DNA from: Pachyseris speciosa
Lineage: Eukaryota > Cnidaria > Anthozoa > Scleractinia > Pachyseridae
Length of the DNA: 64,000 nucleotides
Direction: 5' to 3'
NCBI GenBank assembly: GCA_016490735.1
Contig: JAEMWC010000057.1
Span: 1,218,501 to 1,282,500, forward strand
The notes under the pieces were generated by a model that was not told where the DNA came from, did no database searches, and saw only the letters and a list, made by a program, of their open reading frames with translations. Made by a program: the position numbers and the translations under genes. Of this stretch, positions 43,501 through 47,400 are shown one piece after another (position 1 is the first letter of the stretch; each line of letters begins with the position of its first letter).

Positions 43501-44158
43501 ATGCAAAATAACTGCAGGAAATTTTTGTTGGGTTCACATCTGGTTATAAAAAACGCAAATTGAAAAAACAACCCAGTTATTTAGGAGAGAATACAGTATC
43601 ATTTCAAGTAGTTTCAAGATGATGATGGCTGGTGGTTTCAAAAATTGTTTCCTGTGCTCTAATTCTTTGACTTATTTACAGTCACCTTGATAATTGCTTA
43701 ATCCTTTTATTCGTTCGCTGTTAAATCCTCGACTAAATACATAGCTGTTACTAATGGATTCTCTTTTGTTTCGTTTAGATTGCATCCTTGTTGGATCGAT
43801 GTTTTGGGGATTATGGACGCGAAAAGATAACTCCCTTAATTACTACAAAGCCTACATCACCAAAGTGAATGCCACCCACATTGATTTTATCCTGGAATAT
43901 AACAATTCCTATACGCGCAGCTACAGGAGGACTGATCCAGTGCTTATAATAGACAAAATTCCAGAAGTGAAGGACATCTCAGTTGGTTCGCCAGTCATAG
44001 CAGCTCACAGGCCTTGCATGAAGAAATGGTATGGAACTGTCATCGTGAAACGTTTTTGGGGTTCATCAGCATGGATTTATATTATGTTTGATAACGGCAA
44101 GAAAAAAAGGGTTTCTCTTAAACAACTCCGCTTAGTTAAACGACCAGTCTTTTGCTAA
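2844..44158 (+). CDS. Secreted PAN-EGF(x3)-sushi(x2)-discoidin-Tudor-like mosaic protein (multi-exon)
   Basis: Exons supported by splice sites and phase are 2844-3108, 23987-24101, 25424-25543, 26215-26343, 39232-39402, 39616-40239 (SINE-interrupted), 41388-41614, 42999-43149 and 43779-44158. Phases run 1-0, 0-1, 1-1, 1-1, 1-1, 1-1, 1-0, 0-1, 1-stop, consistent at every junction. Domain order is PAN/apple, EGF, two Ca-binding-type EGF, two CCP, discoidin in two exons, then two SH3-like modules. These modules are known adhesion, carbohydrate-binding and matrix folds, and no membrane segment is seen at the C terminus, so a secreted or matrix role is inferred. The 5' exon with the signal peptide is not secured. 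The second sushi exon has an in-frame stop inside a SINE, so the allele is either broken or expressed by skipping that symmetrical exon. Confidence 0.8.
3176..3232. repeat. TCC/TTC microsatellite
   Basis: Pyrimidine-rich (TCC)n/(TTC)n tract just upstream of the left homology boundary of recombinase-element copy 1 (about 3235). Translations of both strands give Ser-rich or Arg-rich chance frames. Confidence 0.9.
3416..3785. repeat. GGAAC/GTTCC palindrome array, copy 1
   Basis: About a dozen GGAAC or GTTCC half-sites fall in roughly 370 bp, several as near-perfect dyads such as GAACAATTGTTC, GGAACAAATGTTCC and GGAACAATTTGTCCC. The same array precedes the intact recombinase gene at 18599-18969. 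A binding-site role for the encoded recombinase is an inference. Confidence 0.7.
4243..5851 (+). pseudogene. Decayed Crypton-like tyrosine recombinase (zinc finger/YR/SANT)
   Basis: Broken paralogue of the intact gene at 19510-21231. The start [18 protein letters not shown], the zinc-finger segment ([11 protein letters not shown]..., HVNSKHSWF) and the core-binding region are recognisable. The frame is lost by a one-base deletion near 4625 (a G-run of 4 rather than 5), a deletion of about 115-125 bp near 4912 that removes the middle of the domain, changes near 5235, and a 9-bp-scale duplication near 5430. The HxxR motif (HPTRYR, near 5340) and the nucleophile region survive in different frames. 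The C-terminal SANT part ends at a premature stop (near 5772). No single product can be made. Confidence 0.8.
6130..9862 (-). pseudogene. Decayed multi-exon SF3/AAA+-type helicase gene
   Basis: Minus-strand exons are about 9562-9769 (Met at 9769 possible), 9160-9458, and 8507 down to about 6130. Both junctions agree in phase: GCAAG/GTTAGT to CAG/GT in phase 1, then ACT/GTAAGT to AAG/GTC in phase 0. The long exon carries Walker [11 protein letters not shown] (near 7610), Walker B VIFIDEA (near 7500), then a conserved-looking stretch with [14 protein letters not shown] and RLRYYYF, as in superfamily 3 helicases of small DNA replicons. An acidic tail and a charged C-terminal coiled part follow. 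It is broken by TAG at 8024, a stop and frameshift near 7738, a stop near 7711 and TGA at 7459 where Trp would be expected, plus later shifts. I do not recognise a named family. An origin in a transposon or an endogenised replicon is inferred. Confidence 0.6.
8508..9159 (-). other. Intron of the helicase pseudogene
   Basis: AT-rich stretch bounded by GTAAGT (minus strand, 9154-9159) and an AAG acceptor at 8508-8510. It contains two related segments, near 8565-8610 and 8735-8790, sharing an AAGAGCC...GTGTCATT core, which look like an internal duplication. Confidence 0.55.
9863..10357. repeat. Diverged tandem repeat with AATCCGTAAAATCC motifs
   Basis: Two related units of about 200 bp (about 9970-10175 and 10185-10360) share ACGAGAGTNCNATAACCA, CAGACAGAGTTTTGT and TATTCCAACTAC. 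Each holds short AATCCGTRAAATCC-type motifs like those in the fold-back arrays at 13.0-13.6 and 21.8-23.7 kb. Confidence 0.55.
10358..12968. mobile_element. Putative non-autonomous DNA transposon with imperfect TIRs
   Basis: The ends CAATCTCGTCCCCAGAG (10358) and the inverted CTCTGGGAACGAGATTG (ending 12968) differ at one base in 17. The similarity continues inward as an imperfect inverted match over about 80 bp (CCAGCG, CTCTGG, GAATCCAAAA). The repeat unit interrupted on the left at CCAACTAC appears to resume on the right at GCTACTGAAATCC. The interior has no coding capacity I can support and includes an ATTT microsatellite. The two ends could instead belong to two unrelated solo copies. Confidence 0.4.
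11415..11463. repeat. (ATTT)n microsatellite
   Basis: About 12 ATTT units. The open frame over it is a chance translation. Confidence 0.9.
13046..13570. repeat. Inverted array of GGATATNACGGATTT units around an AT-rich core
   Basis: Three direct units of about 85 bp (GTCAAAGACTTTCTCAGTAG...GGATATNACGG) on the left face inverted units (CCGTCATATCCACC...AGAAAGTCTT) on the right. The axis is an A/T-rich segment near 13340 with ATTTATT runs on both sides. The arrangement resembles fold-back elements whose inverted arms are themselves tandem repeats. Confidence 0.6.
13601..13833. mobile_element. Fold-back MITE with 9-bp TSD (Mutator-like), copy 1
   Basis: A near-perfect palindrome of 233 bp: arms start TAGCCTGCGTCGCAGACG and end with the inverse, GCAGGCTA. 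They meet at AACAAAAGGCTTTTGTT. It is flanked by identical 9-bp direct repeats AGTATCCAC at 13592-13600 and 13834-13842. A second family member with its own 9-bp duplication is at 57429-57665. Nine-base duplications are typical of Mutator-like elements. The assignment is by TSD length only. Confidence 0.85.
14024..14784. repeat. Tandem repeat, 327-bp period
   Basis: Two near-identical units start at 14024 and 14351 (TCCGTCATATTGGCGTGTAC...), with a partial continuation to about 14784. Each holds a GT microsatellite and the motif ACGGATTTCACGGAATAG. The sequence at 14640-14784 resumes at about 18168-18316, showing that the LINE between them inserted into this repeat. Confidence 0.75.
15573..16356. 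mobile_element. 784-bp inverted-repeat MITE with TTAA target duplication
   Basis: The arms (15573-15890 and about 16035-16356) are inverted copies beginning AGTGCATATGAAGCG, with landmarks TGACGTCACAAGGTGGACAC and CTGCCAGAACTACACA. TTAA lies at both edges (15569-15572 and 16357-16360). Removing the insert with one TTAA restores the LINE reading frame across the site (QVNA/LNRLKN). TTAA duplications are typical of piggyBac and Kolobok families. Confidence 0.9.
16361..17872 (-). pseudogene. LINE reverse transcriptase, broken ORF
   Basis: Main coding body of the LINE, on the minus strand. The piece ending at 17872 covers the pre-RT linker, RT fingers and palm ([28 protein letters not shown], where the usual catalytic DLSKAFD reads GLSKAFD). 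The next piece (16346-16795) has [20 protein letters not shown] and YADDTKL, the second catalytic motif. The two are in different frames, joined near 16800 (SYLSC ... [10 protein letters not shown]). Confidence 0.85.
18168..18417. repeat. Right flank of the repeat split by the LINE
   Basis: The segment to about 18316 matches 14640-14784 (CTGTTTCAAAGAGAAGCCGG, CCATTCAAAATACTCC, CATGTGCCG). It marks the far side of the LINE insertion and abuts the recombinase element. The motif GGGAAACGATCTCCT at about 18400 recurs near 23730. Confidence 0.6.
18599..18969. promoter_or_regulatory. GGAAC/GTTCC palindrome array upstream of the recombinase gene
   Basis: Repeated dyads include GGGAACGTTCCC, GGAACAAATGTTCC, GGAACAATTGTTC and GGAACAATTTGTTCC, with further single half-sites. 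Spacing is irregular (roughly 20-60 bp). Position and order are kept in copy 1 (3416-3785) although spacers have diverged. It may be a recombination or transcription-control site; function is inferred. Confidence 0.5.
19510..21231 (+). CDS. Crypton-like tyrosine recombinase with zinc finger and Myb/SANT domain, intact
   Basis: Uninterrupted 573-aa frame, with the start at 19510 matching copy 1. Residues 35-59 form a zinc-finger-like module (C35-x4-C40, H54-x4-H59). Residues about 110-300 resemble a helical core-binding region. The catalytic domain shows R309 in [15 protein letters not shown]404-P-T-R407 in the HxxR box, H434 in [11 protein letters not shown] and the presumed nucleophile Y443 nine residues later, the canonical tyrosine-recombinase spacing. 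Residues about 518-572 ([24 protein letters not shown]) form a Myb/SANT-like DNA-binding domain. Family knowledge: eukaryotic tyrosine recombinases occur in Cryptons, DIRS and Ngaro; no RT is present, which favours Crypton. It lies intact inside a host intron in the same orientation, so it may be an active element or domesticated. Confidence 0.75.
   Translation: MNKKVKVDWSTIDGASPKPKRLHLEKEDADSLYHCPIQVCEHDGFQSQRGCRKHVNSKHSWFFYFDEKPDLTELRHSSQVLDTRSSKTTTDDCESSRTPKHGVVVVPSFSVSGQIGEAFANWLTGSGGGCKKDRTAQQIVKRSFKFLKFCCEDEEELTFEVIDYSLCSPNLLFKLVDYLQDECKLGHGGRLGYIDAISELMDFRKINGASYAVLRNLSATELYLKRARKTVAKMMRLQWTRELDIDTLEARGHWATMEELLQVVTFHLPRYESVVKTCKSNPGQVNPSDLTFATRFVSMYLFIKVKGSRPMTYQYLTVDMVRAANENGGFIDQKEFKTASKYGFDSLILTDASVQVLDSYINFVRPLLKPQCEFVLVTRNGGQHGKLGDVMSKLVFDAIGKYVHPTRYRQIVETQSLNQLTSKEQSILSEDQKHSSAVAKVHYQKQRSREVAVRAHECLQKLQGTKGSEVDEEVNKRFSHSTLSLAAPTESTESKSAPPQRDAPPTNRLGIQRSHRRLLKFTADEDEFLKKGIDKHGFGQWTAILRDPDYNFREGRMAESLKKRAELKLKAKD
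21232..21679. other. Unannotated stretch after the recombinase gene
   Basis: No homology to the sequence after copy 1 and no supported frame. It may hold the right end of the recombinase element. Confidence 0.4.
21680..23690. repeat. 2-kb fold-back array of CGGATTTCTCGGA-type units
   Basis: The left arm (about 21680-22350) contains direct units of about 150 bp with CTCCGAGAAATCCG, CGTCTTTTCCG and ATTCATAGAGTGAACACA. The right arm (about 22352-23690) carries six or more inverted units with CGGAAAAGACGGATTTCTC. The axis is a (TA)n-rich palindrome near 22355 flanked by inverted TACTTCTCTTTATTACTG copies. The right arm has expanded more than the left. A fold-back (Galileo-like) transposon origin is inferred. 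Confidence 0.75.
23741..23833. repeat. (TTC)n microsatellite
   Basis: About 27 TTC units followed by a degenerate CTT/CCT tract, upstream of the first EGF exon. Confidence 0.95.
23987..24101 (+). CDS. EGF-like exon 1
   Basis: Starts after CTGAAG and ends CAAG/GTAAAA; phases 0 to 1. Product [17 protein letters not shown]...[16 protein letters not shown] has the six-cysteine EGF pattern. It lacks the D-x-D/N-E calcium-binding start of the next two modules. Confidence 0.85.
24102..25423 (+). other. Intron between EGF exons 1 and 2
   Basis: No supported gene or repeat family. Overlapping chance frames lie at 24508-24887 on both strands. Confidence 0.5.
25424..25543 (+). CDS. Calcium-binding EGF exon 2
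   Basis: TAG acceptor, donor TCAG/GTAATT, phase 1 to 1. Product [17 protein letters not shown], then [17 protein letters not shown]. The DIDE start and the N and Y/F positions fit the calcium-binding EGF consensus. Confidence 0.9.
26215..26343 (+). CDS. Calcium-binding EGF exon 3
   Basis: CCAG acceptor, donor ATAG/GTAAAA, phase 1 to 1. Product [18 protein letters not shown], then [17 protein letters not shown]. Closely related to EGF exon 2 and probably derived by exon duplication. Confidence 0.9.
   Translation: MSMNVRQQPTTAVLKHSVTTPREHITAPANQDSRETDKTVHE
26389..26540. repeat. (ATT)n and (AAT)n microsatellites
   Basis: An (AAC)n-(AAT)n-(ATT)n tract to about 26442 and an (AAT)n tract from about 26489 form opposite-orientation arrays either side of a 45-bp spacer directly after EGF exon 3. 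Confidence 0.9.
26930..27400 (-). mobile_element. LINE 3'-coding fragment (minus strand)
   Basis: Minus-strand translation in broken frames gives [19 protein letters not shown], then [16 protein letters not shown], resembling the C-terminal segment of non-LTR retrotransposon proteins that normally reads like RVTN-EVL-RA-SIEAM-LKAQLRW-GHV-RM. It contains stops and frameshifts. Extent is approximate. Confidence 0.45.
27401..28019. other. Unannotated intron sequence
   Basis: AT-rich. The end (TTGTACAGTCCGTAATCC, then TTTTTAATAAAGC just before the TATC array) resembles the 3' end of a retroelement, but no coding part is attached. Confidence 0.35.
28020..28090. repeat. (TATC)n microsatellite
   Basis: About 17 TATC units. 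The open frames over it are chance translations. Confidence 0.95.
28091..28302. mobile_element. Small MITE with 29-bp TIRs
   Basis: GCTTTATGTGCCTGTAACTC at the left is inverted at the right (GAGTTACAGGCACGTAAAGC), with two to three mismatches across 29 bp. The left edge abuts the TATC array, so a target duplication cannot be read. Confidence 0.55.
28303..29207. other. Unannotated intron sequence
   Basis: No supported gene. Short frames near 28501-28985 overlap a degenerate TTATCATTATCGTT tract. Confidence 0.4.
29208..32225. mobile_element. 3-kb fold-back element
   Basis: The left arm (29208-30482) and right arm (31317-32225) are near-perfect inverted copies starting AGTAGTAGGGGTTCAGC. Outer ends contain direct subrepeats of CTTGGATTTCC and TTTGGATTTCCCGCATACTAA. 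The left arm holds about 390 bp (29427-29818) that the right arm lacks, where only about 5 bp lie between TTTTAACC and TGGCTC. The 830-bp centre contains mirror GGA/CCA minisatellites. No transposase frame is present. Confidence 0.85.
30483..30920. repeat. Compound CCT/CCA and GGA/GGT minisatellite with a fixed spacer
   Basis: Trinucleotide runs are separated by a recurring 13-15-base spacer AAAACAATAGAATTG (or its complement). The left part is pyrimidine-type (30481-30600) and the right part purine-type (30665-30920), so the array is itself inverted inside the fold-back element. The proline, valine or serine runs in translation are artefacts. Confidence 0.85.
32226..34190. repeat. Long repeat R, copy 1 (with hAT-like insertion)
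   Basis: From GTCTGTGTAAGCCAGTC onward it aligns with 36449-38045 over its whole length, up to CTGCTTGATATTCGGGATTC. The main difference is the 441-bp insertion at 32959. No coding region survives in both copies; the shared 65-aa frame near 32412 has no recognisable domain. Confidence 0.8.
32959..33399. mobile_element. hAT-like MITE with 8-bp TSD
   Basis: TIRs TAGGCTTTTGTACA at the left, inverted as TGTACAAAAGCCTA at the right. Target duplication CTTTGAAA lies at 32951-32958 and 33400-33407. The paralogous position in copy 2 of repeat R (near 37172) has a single CTTTGAAA and no insert. Eight-base duplications are typical of hAT elements. The interior is rich in GAGCATTTTAGTG repeats. Confidence 0.9.
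34197..34262. repeat. (TGA)n microsatellite
   Basis: About 21 TGA units at the end of repeat R copy 1. Confidence 0.95.
34335..34530. repeat. 15-bp minisatellite ATGCACCAAGMACAG
   Basis: About twelve imperfect copies of a 15-bp unit with higher-order alternation (AAGCACAG/AAGAACAG). Because 15 is divisible by 3, frames stay open and read as repetitive His-Gln or Gly-Ala-Ser-Val peptides. No initiation or splice context supports expression. Confidence 0.8.
34531..35139. other. Unannotated; contains ATTATGCT-rich segment
   Basis: Between 34650 and 34770 the motif ATTATGCT recurs several times, recalling the interior of the hAT-like MITE and the flanks of repeat R (near 32795 and 37000). No gene is supported. 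Confidence 0.4.
35140..35915 (+). mobile_element. Degenerate Penelope-like element RT fragment
   Basis: Translation in shifting frames gives RRYIDDV (RT catalytic YIDD at 35332), [60 protein letters not shown] and [15 protein letters not shown]. This order is that of PLE reverse transcriptases. Many shifts and stops are present. The same domain is represented by the fragments at 45.9-48.7 kb. Confidence 0.7.
35925..36345 (+). mobile_element. LINE 3' end with (ATT)n(AGT)n tail
   Basis: The last coding part reads [20 protein letters not shown], then [13 protein letters not shown], the conserved C terminus of many CR1/L2-like LINE proteins, followed by a 3' UTR and ATT/AGT microsatellite (36273-36342). 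Confidence 0.7.
36449..38045. repeat. Long repeat R, copy 2 (empty-site copy)
   Basis: Direct copy of 32226-34190 without the hAT-like MITE and with scattered small indels. The two copies lie 4.2 kb apart in the same orientation. Confidence 0.8.
38150..38452 (+). mobile_element. SINE family 2 with Leu/Ser-type tRNA head
   Basis: A-box-like ATGGCCGAGCGGCTAGGG and B-box-like GGGTTCAAATATT lie about 40 bp apart, typical of tRNA-Leu/Ser-derived heads. A body of about 200 bp and an (ATT)n tail (38409-38452) follow. The anticodon region does not form a convincing tRNA, so it is scored as a SINE. Confidence 0.65.
38473..38986 (+). mobile_element. PLE fragment with 65-bp inverted ends around a GIY-YIG domain
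   Basis: Inverted ends at 38473-38537 and 38922-38986 start AGGCAAGTAAAAACTAGCGA and contain CGAAACGTCGGAAC. (ATT)n arrays lie on both outer sides. The inverted ends fit PLE terminal repeats. Confidence 0.7.
38497..38940 (+). CDS. GIY-YIG endonuclease domain of a Penelope-like element (partial)
   Basis: 147-aa frame. The core reads [20 protein letters not shown] (GIY-YIG motif variant YVG-x-T-x-R), followed by [39 protein letters not shown] and RLNVQTDSI. It is the C-terminal endonuclease of a PLE; the RT part is missing. The frame begins and ends inside the inverted terminal sequences, so neither the start nor the last residues are original. Confidence 0.7.
   Translation: MFRRFGDLMTPFSSNGKLVNQHSVVYRFQYNLCDTGSYVGCTRGHLHARVVGHNSTSSSVRKHYDNDHASAVPEDLLSCFKVLKKCRNKFDCLINEMLYIKQLRPRLNVQTDSIGGKEFIQINRINVNLRTYSVELACIIYSLRMAT
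39045..39170 (+). repeat. Interspersed repeat, copy 1 (paired with 60206-60332)
   Basis: Contains GGGATACACTGTCCACA, CTGCAAACTTTGCAACTC and TTACAACCCGATGACATT, all found inverted at 60206-60332. Family unknown. Confidence 0.7.
39232..39402 (+). CDS. Sushi/CCP exon 1
   Basis: Acceptor GACAG; phase 1 to 1; 171 bp. Product [18 protein letters not shown], then [20 protein letters not shown] and [14 protein letters not shown]. It has the sushi hallmarks PG-P-NG, C-G-W and P-C. The donor is AAG/GCAAGT, a GC-AG type. Confidence 0.85.
39616..40239 (+). pseudogene. Sushi/CCP exon 2 interrupted by a SINE
   Basis: Before the insertion the exon reads [13 protein letters not shown] (39616-39653). After it (40102-40239) come [19 protein letters not shown], then [16 protein letters not shown], a complete sushi module. 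Donor A/GTAAGT, phase 1 to 1. The original exon is 168 bp. The insertion adds 456 bp, a multiple of three, but reads into a TAA soon after the tRNA-like head (near 39750). Skipping this exon would keep the frame. Confidence 0.8.
39654..40101 (+). mobile_element. tRNA-headed SINE, family 1, copy 2 (inside a coding exon)
   Basis: 448 bp with target duplication ATGGTACA at 39646-39653 and 40102-40109. The head has GGTTAGCTCAGTGG and GGGTTCAAATCCC. The tail is TTATTATTATT. The full body matches the minus-strand copy at 2369-2706. Confidence 0.9.
40500..40540. repeat. (ATC)n microsatellite
   Basis: About 12 ATC units in the intron between sushi 2 and the discoidin exons. Confidence 0.9.
40693..40952 (+). 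CDS. Possible CUB-like alternative terminal exon (weak)
   Basis: Good acceptor (TGTTGTTTTCAG) and phase 1 entry, matching the sushi 2 donor. The product starts [19 protein letters not shown] and contains YSYPPNTNC, recalling the start of CUB domains, then a basic stretch and TAA at 40950. The rest of a CUB fold is absent. It could be an alternative 3' end that truncates the protein before the discoidin domain, or a decayed exon. Confidence 0.3.
41388..41614 (+). CDS. Discoidin (F5/8 type C) exon, first half
   Basis: Acceptor CAACAG, donor AAAAG/GTCAGA, phase 1 to 0. Product [13 protein letters not shown], then [40 protein letters not shown] and [10 protein letters not shown]. The YLQI-LG, IQGA and V-Y-I-S patterns are typical of discoidin domains. 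Confidence 0.85.
41615..42998 (+). other. Intron inside the discoidin domain
   Basis: AT-rich with T-runs near 42205 and 42920. No supported gene or element. A minus-strand frame at 42236-42433 has no motif. Confidence 0.5.
42999..43149 (+). CDS. Discoidin exon, second half
   Basis: Acceptor TGTATTAG, donor CCAG/GTAATG, phase 0 to 1. Product [20 protein letters not shown], then [12 protein letters not shown] and [13 protein letters not shown]. It completes the fold (VF-GN-N...F-P...RI-P...LR-ELYGC). Confidence 0.85.
43150..43778 (+). other. Last intron of the mosaic gene
   Basis: Contains a G-run near 43345-43360. No gene is supported; the minus-strand frame at 43063-43269 overlaps the discoidin exon. 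Confidence 0.5.
43779..44158 (+). CDS. Terminal exon: tandem Tudor/Agenet-like modules
   Basis: Acceptor TCGTTTAG, phase 1; stop TAA. The product begins [13 protein letters not shown]. The first module has [20 protein letters not shown] and [13 protein letters not shown]. The second has [19 protein letters not shown] and [20 protein letters not shown]. The alternating W/Y-K-A-I...I-F--Y and YG-VI...V-FD-G pattern is that of SH3-like barrels in Tudor/Agenet proteins. No transmembrane or GPI signal follows. Such modules are normally nuclear or cytoplasmic readers, so their place after extracellular modules is unusual. Confidence 0.75.
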
Positions 44159-44204
44159 GGTAGTACCTTAATTAACAAGCCATTCAAATGGAGTATGCAA
44201 GAGC

Positions 44205-44210
44205 AATAAA
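44205..44210 (+). terminator. Polyadenylation signal AATAAA
   Basis: AATAAA 47 bp after the stop codon of the mosaic gene, just before an (AAT)n tract at 44217-44261. Confidence 0.6.
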
Positions 44211-44216
44211 TGGAAA

Positions 44217-44219
44217 ATG

Positions 44220-44257
<38 letters not shown>

Positions 44258-44261
44258 TTAT
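44217..44261. repeat. (AAT)n microsatellite
   Basis: About 14 AAT units downstream of the mosaic gene. The rest of the interval to 44947 has no supported gene; it includes two related segments (CAGTGTCTTCTCGTACAAAC near 44770 and CAGTTTGTCTGCTCGTACAAAC near 44609). Confidence 0.85.
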
Positions 44262-44947
44262 TTCCTCAGTAGTAAGACCAAAAGCATTACCGTTTCACTC
44301 CTTTGACTTTAAAATCACAAACTTGATGATCTGTCGACAGTGGTTGAACTTTGCTTAAAGAAAAATGAACAATTGTAAAAGTATTGAGCATGTGTATCTT
44401 ACATAGAGTCAAGGAAGTGTGAAAGTCTTGTTAGTTCTTTACATCTCACTGTTTATTTCTAGGGTGAAATGATAACAATAACGATAACGATAACATCACG
44501 TAACGATGGCAATGACTATGACGATAACGACAATCTTAAATAGAAGGAAAAATGAGGCAAAAGAGTAAAGACGTGGTATTTGTTTTCTATGAACGTTAAT
44601 TTTACATGAACAGTTTGTCTGCTCGTACAAACAAGAAATAGGAAAGTTGACTCTGCTTTCAAGCGAAACATATCACAATGCCGACGAACGCCTTGCAGCA
44701 CCTGGATGAATATCCTTTAAGTTATTTGGGCACCATGACTTTGATCTCTCAATGAATTTACATGAACAATCAGTGTCTTCTCGTACAAACAAATATAAAA
44801 ATCAGATCATGTTGCAGACGAACGCCTTGCAGCAGCTACTGGATGAGCACTGTTTAAGTTGTTGGAGCACCATGACATCTCTCTCTTGCTCGTAAGAATT
44901 TCTAATGGGATGTTTGGCTGGACGGCTTGTCAGAGCATTTCCCTTGT

Positions 44948-45861
44948 TTATATTCTAAGTAGTTCTAGGATAGCTCTTCTTAGATGGCGGTTTCTGTAAC
45001 AATACAGAATCGGGTTTGCGAGAGAGTTTAATTGAATGAGTGTTACTGCCCAAAAAATAAAAGAACCTTCACAAAAAATAGGGTAAAAATAACATAAAAC
45101 AAATACGAGACTAGGCGAGTAGAATAGAAGCACGATCAATGTCAAAAGCCCTGTTGTGAATGCAATTCGCTTTTCCACGTTAGCATTTGCTGCTAGGGAG
45201 ATATTCTGATGGACTGGATGCACGGTTATCTTGCGAGTAAGTAAGAATAAGAATCCAACAAACCACAATCACCACAAAGACAGCAATATCCAAGTATATG
45301 ATATATTGAAGTTTGACTCCAGGTGCAATCATCGCTGACGGGATTGTCAAGATTAGCGCTGTCAGCCATACGGCAAAAATTGCAACTTTGACACGTCTTT
45401 TTGACATATTCGGTCGGATTATTAGCCATATCGAGAGTGATCCTTGCATGTCGCTGCCAAGCGATGACCGTTAGATGAAAAATTGAACTCAAGCAGGTTC
45501 CAAGCATTAAAGCTGCGCTGATTGAATCTAGGTTGCACTGGATTGCGGAGATTCTTTCATCTCGGAGAAAAAGCGCTGTACTTAAAGTCATGAGAGGTTG
45601 CACAGCAGCGCCGACCAGCAGATCAGTCACAGCCATGCTGCAAAGCAAAATGTTTATGTTGCTTCGTAGCGATTCCTTCATCGTGACTACCACAATAATC
45701 AGAATGTTAAGTAAGATGGTGATTGGACAAGTAAGACACGTGACCACGATTGGTGCTTTTATAACGTCACTGCTGTTCCACAAGACTGCAGGCATGTAAC
45801 TGCAGCTCTGTGCAGTTTGGTCTTCCACAGAAAAACTTCCAGCTGATTTTGAGTCATTCAT
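44948..45861 (-). pseudogene. Class A (rhodopsin-like) GPCR, intronless, two frameshifts
   Basis: Minus-strand start MNDSKSAGSF at 45861 is the likely Met. TM1 is around ITILLNILIIVVVTM, TM2 has NILLCSMAVTDLLVGAAVQP and TM3 ends IFHLTVIAWQRHARI, where the E/DRY motif reads QRH. The frame shifts near 45397-45403 (a run of five T on the + strand), giving TM4 (VKVAIFAVWLTALIL) and TM5 (YLDIAVFVVIVVCWILILTY). It shifts again near 45220-45240, then TM6 (LLTLIVLLFYSPSLVF) and TM7 with NPILYCYRN. About 305 aa in all. Ligand unknown. Sequencing error could explain the shifts. Confidence 0.75.
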
Positions 45862-45879
45862 GGTCTTGATAGCGTAATG

Positions 45880-46636
45880 GCAAATAAATGACAGGCCTGC
45901 ACGGACTCCTTCAGTGTGGTTTTTGCGGTTGCCTCGCATTAGAGCCTAAAAAGTCTATTTTTGCTCTGACGAGTGTGTCTTTAAGAGTTTTACCTCTTTT
46001 GTATAATATTATCGGAGTTTAAGGATAGATCGTTCTCAGCAGTGGCTGATTTTGTATAAATCTCCAGTGTTCCATCAATATCTGTTGAAGGTTTTTTACT
46101 CCTGGGTGGTACGTGTTTTTTCTTTTGTTTTAGAGCCGATGATCTAGAGGCAAAGTTGACCCCTGACAGACACCTTTCTATTATATTTTTTTGGAAGGCC
46201 GCGCGCTCTCAGGCGTTGTTTGAATTTCACAAGGCTCTCTTCAAATGTTGTTTTCGAAGAGTTGGTTCTAAGCATCTTATTGCTTCGCCTGTAATGAAAC
46301 AATTTTTCACGCCTGGGGGGTGGCATTAAATGAAGTGTGTATATTGAAAGGTTTCAGTCGGCTTGTGGTGAGTTTTAATGTCTTGGATGGATTCGTTTTT
46401 GAATCCCATTGTACCGTGGTCTTGGTTGTGATGGTGGAGGGCTGTTCTCCGTATTATTTTTCCGTCCAACGCAATGTCGAGCATATTGTGGTCATTAAAA
46501 TTGTCGTTGCCCGTGTCGTAACGAAACTCTGGCGCAGGTGGTGGTGAAAAGTTGCTTTCAATGTCCTCACCAGAACTGCGCCAATGAGTTCGTCAACGTG
46601 AGACATGCTGCAACTGTTATAAGAGGCTACAACAGG
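45880..46636 (-). mobile_element. PLE reverse-transcriptase segment A
   Basis: Minus strand. It reads FRYTHF/CHPPG-like ends, LRTNSSKTTFEESLVKFKQR and LRARGLP, then frameshifted LQQILMEHW...LIQNQPLLRT counterparts. It is followed head-to-tail by segment B and matched in inverse by segment C. The GPCR frame runs into it at about 45880. Confidence 0.75.
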
Positions 46637-47400
46637 ATGGCAAATAAATGACAGGCCTGCACGGACTCCTTCAGTGTGGTTTTTGCGGTTGCCTCGCATT
46701 AGAGCCTAAAAAGTCTATTTTTGCTCTGACGAGTGTGTCTTTAAGAGTTTTACCTCTTTTGTATAATATTATCGGAGTTTAAGGATAGATCGTTCTCAGC
46801 AATGGCTGATTTTGTATAAATCTCCAGTGTTCCATCAATATCTGTTGAAGGTTTTTTACTCCTGGGTGGTACGTGTTTTTCTTTTGTTTTAGAGCCGATG
46901 ATCTAGAGGCAAAGTTGATCCCTGACAGACACCTTTCTATTATAATTCTGGGAAGGCCGCGCGCTCTCAGGCGTTGTTTGAATCTCACAAGGCTCTCTTC
47001 AAATGTTGTTTTCGAAGAGTTAGTTCTAAGCATCTTATTGCTTCGCCTGTAATGAAACAATTTTTCACGCCTGGGGGGTGGCATTAAATGAAGTGTGTAT
47101 GTTGAAAGGTTTCAGTCGGCTTGTGGTGAGTTTTAATGTCTTGAATGGATTCGTTTTTGAATCCCATTGTACCGTGGTCTTGGTTGTGATGGTGGAGGGC
47201 TGTTCTCCGTATCATTTTTCCGTCCAACGGAATGGCGAGCAAATTGTGGTCATTAAAATTGTCGTTGCCCGTAACGAAACTCTGGCGTAGGTGGTGGTGA
47301 AGAGTTGCTTTCAATGTTTTCACCAGAACCTGGTTCAAGGTATTGCGCCAATGAGTTCGTCAACGTGAGACATGCTGCAACTGTTACAAGAGGCTACAAC
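46637..47400 (-). mobile_element. PLE reverse-transcriptase segment B (tandem copy)
   Basis: Second direct copy of segment A (about 757 bp offset). Its frame 46779-47084 reads LRTNSSKTTFEESLVRFKQR, IIIERCLSGINFASRSSALK and NLQQILMEHWRFIQNQPLLR. Confidence 0.75.
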
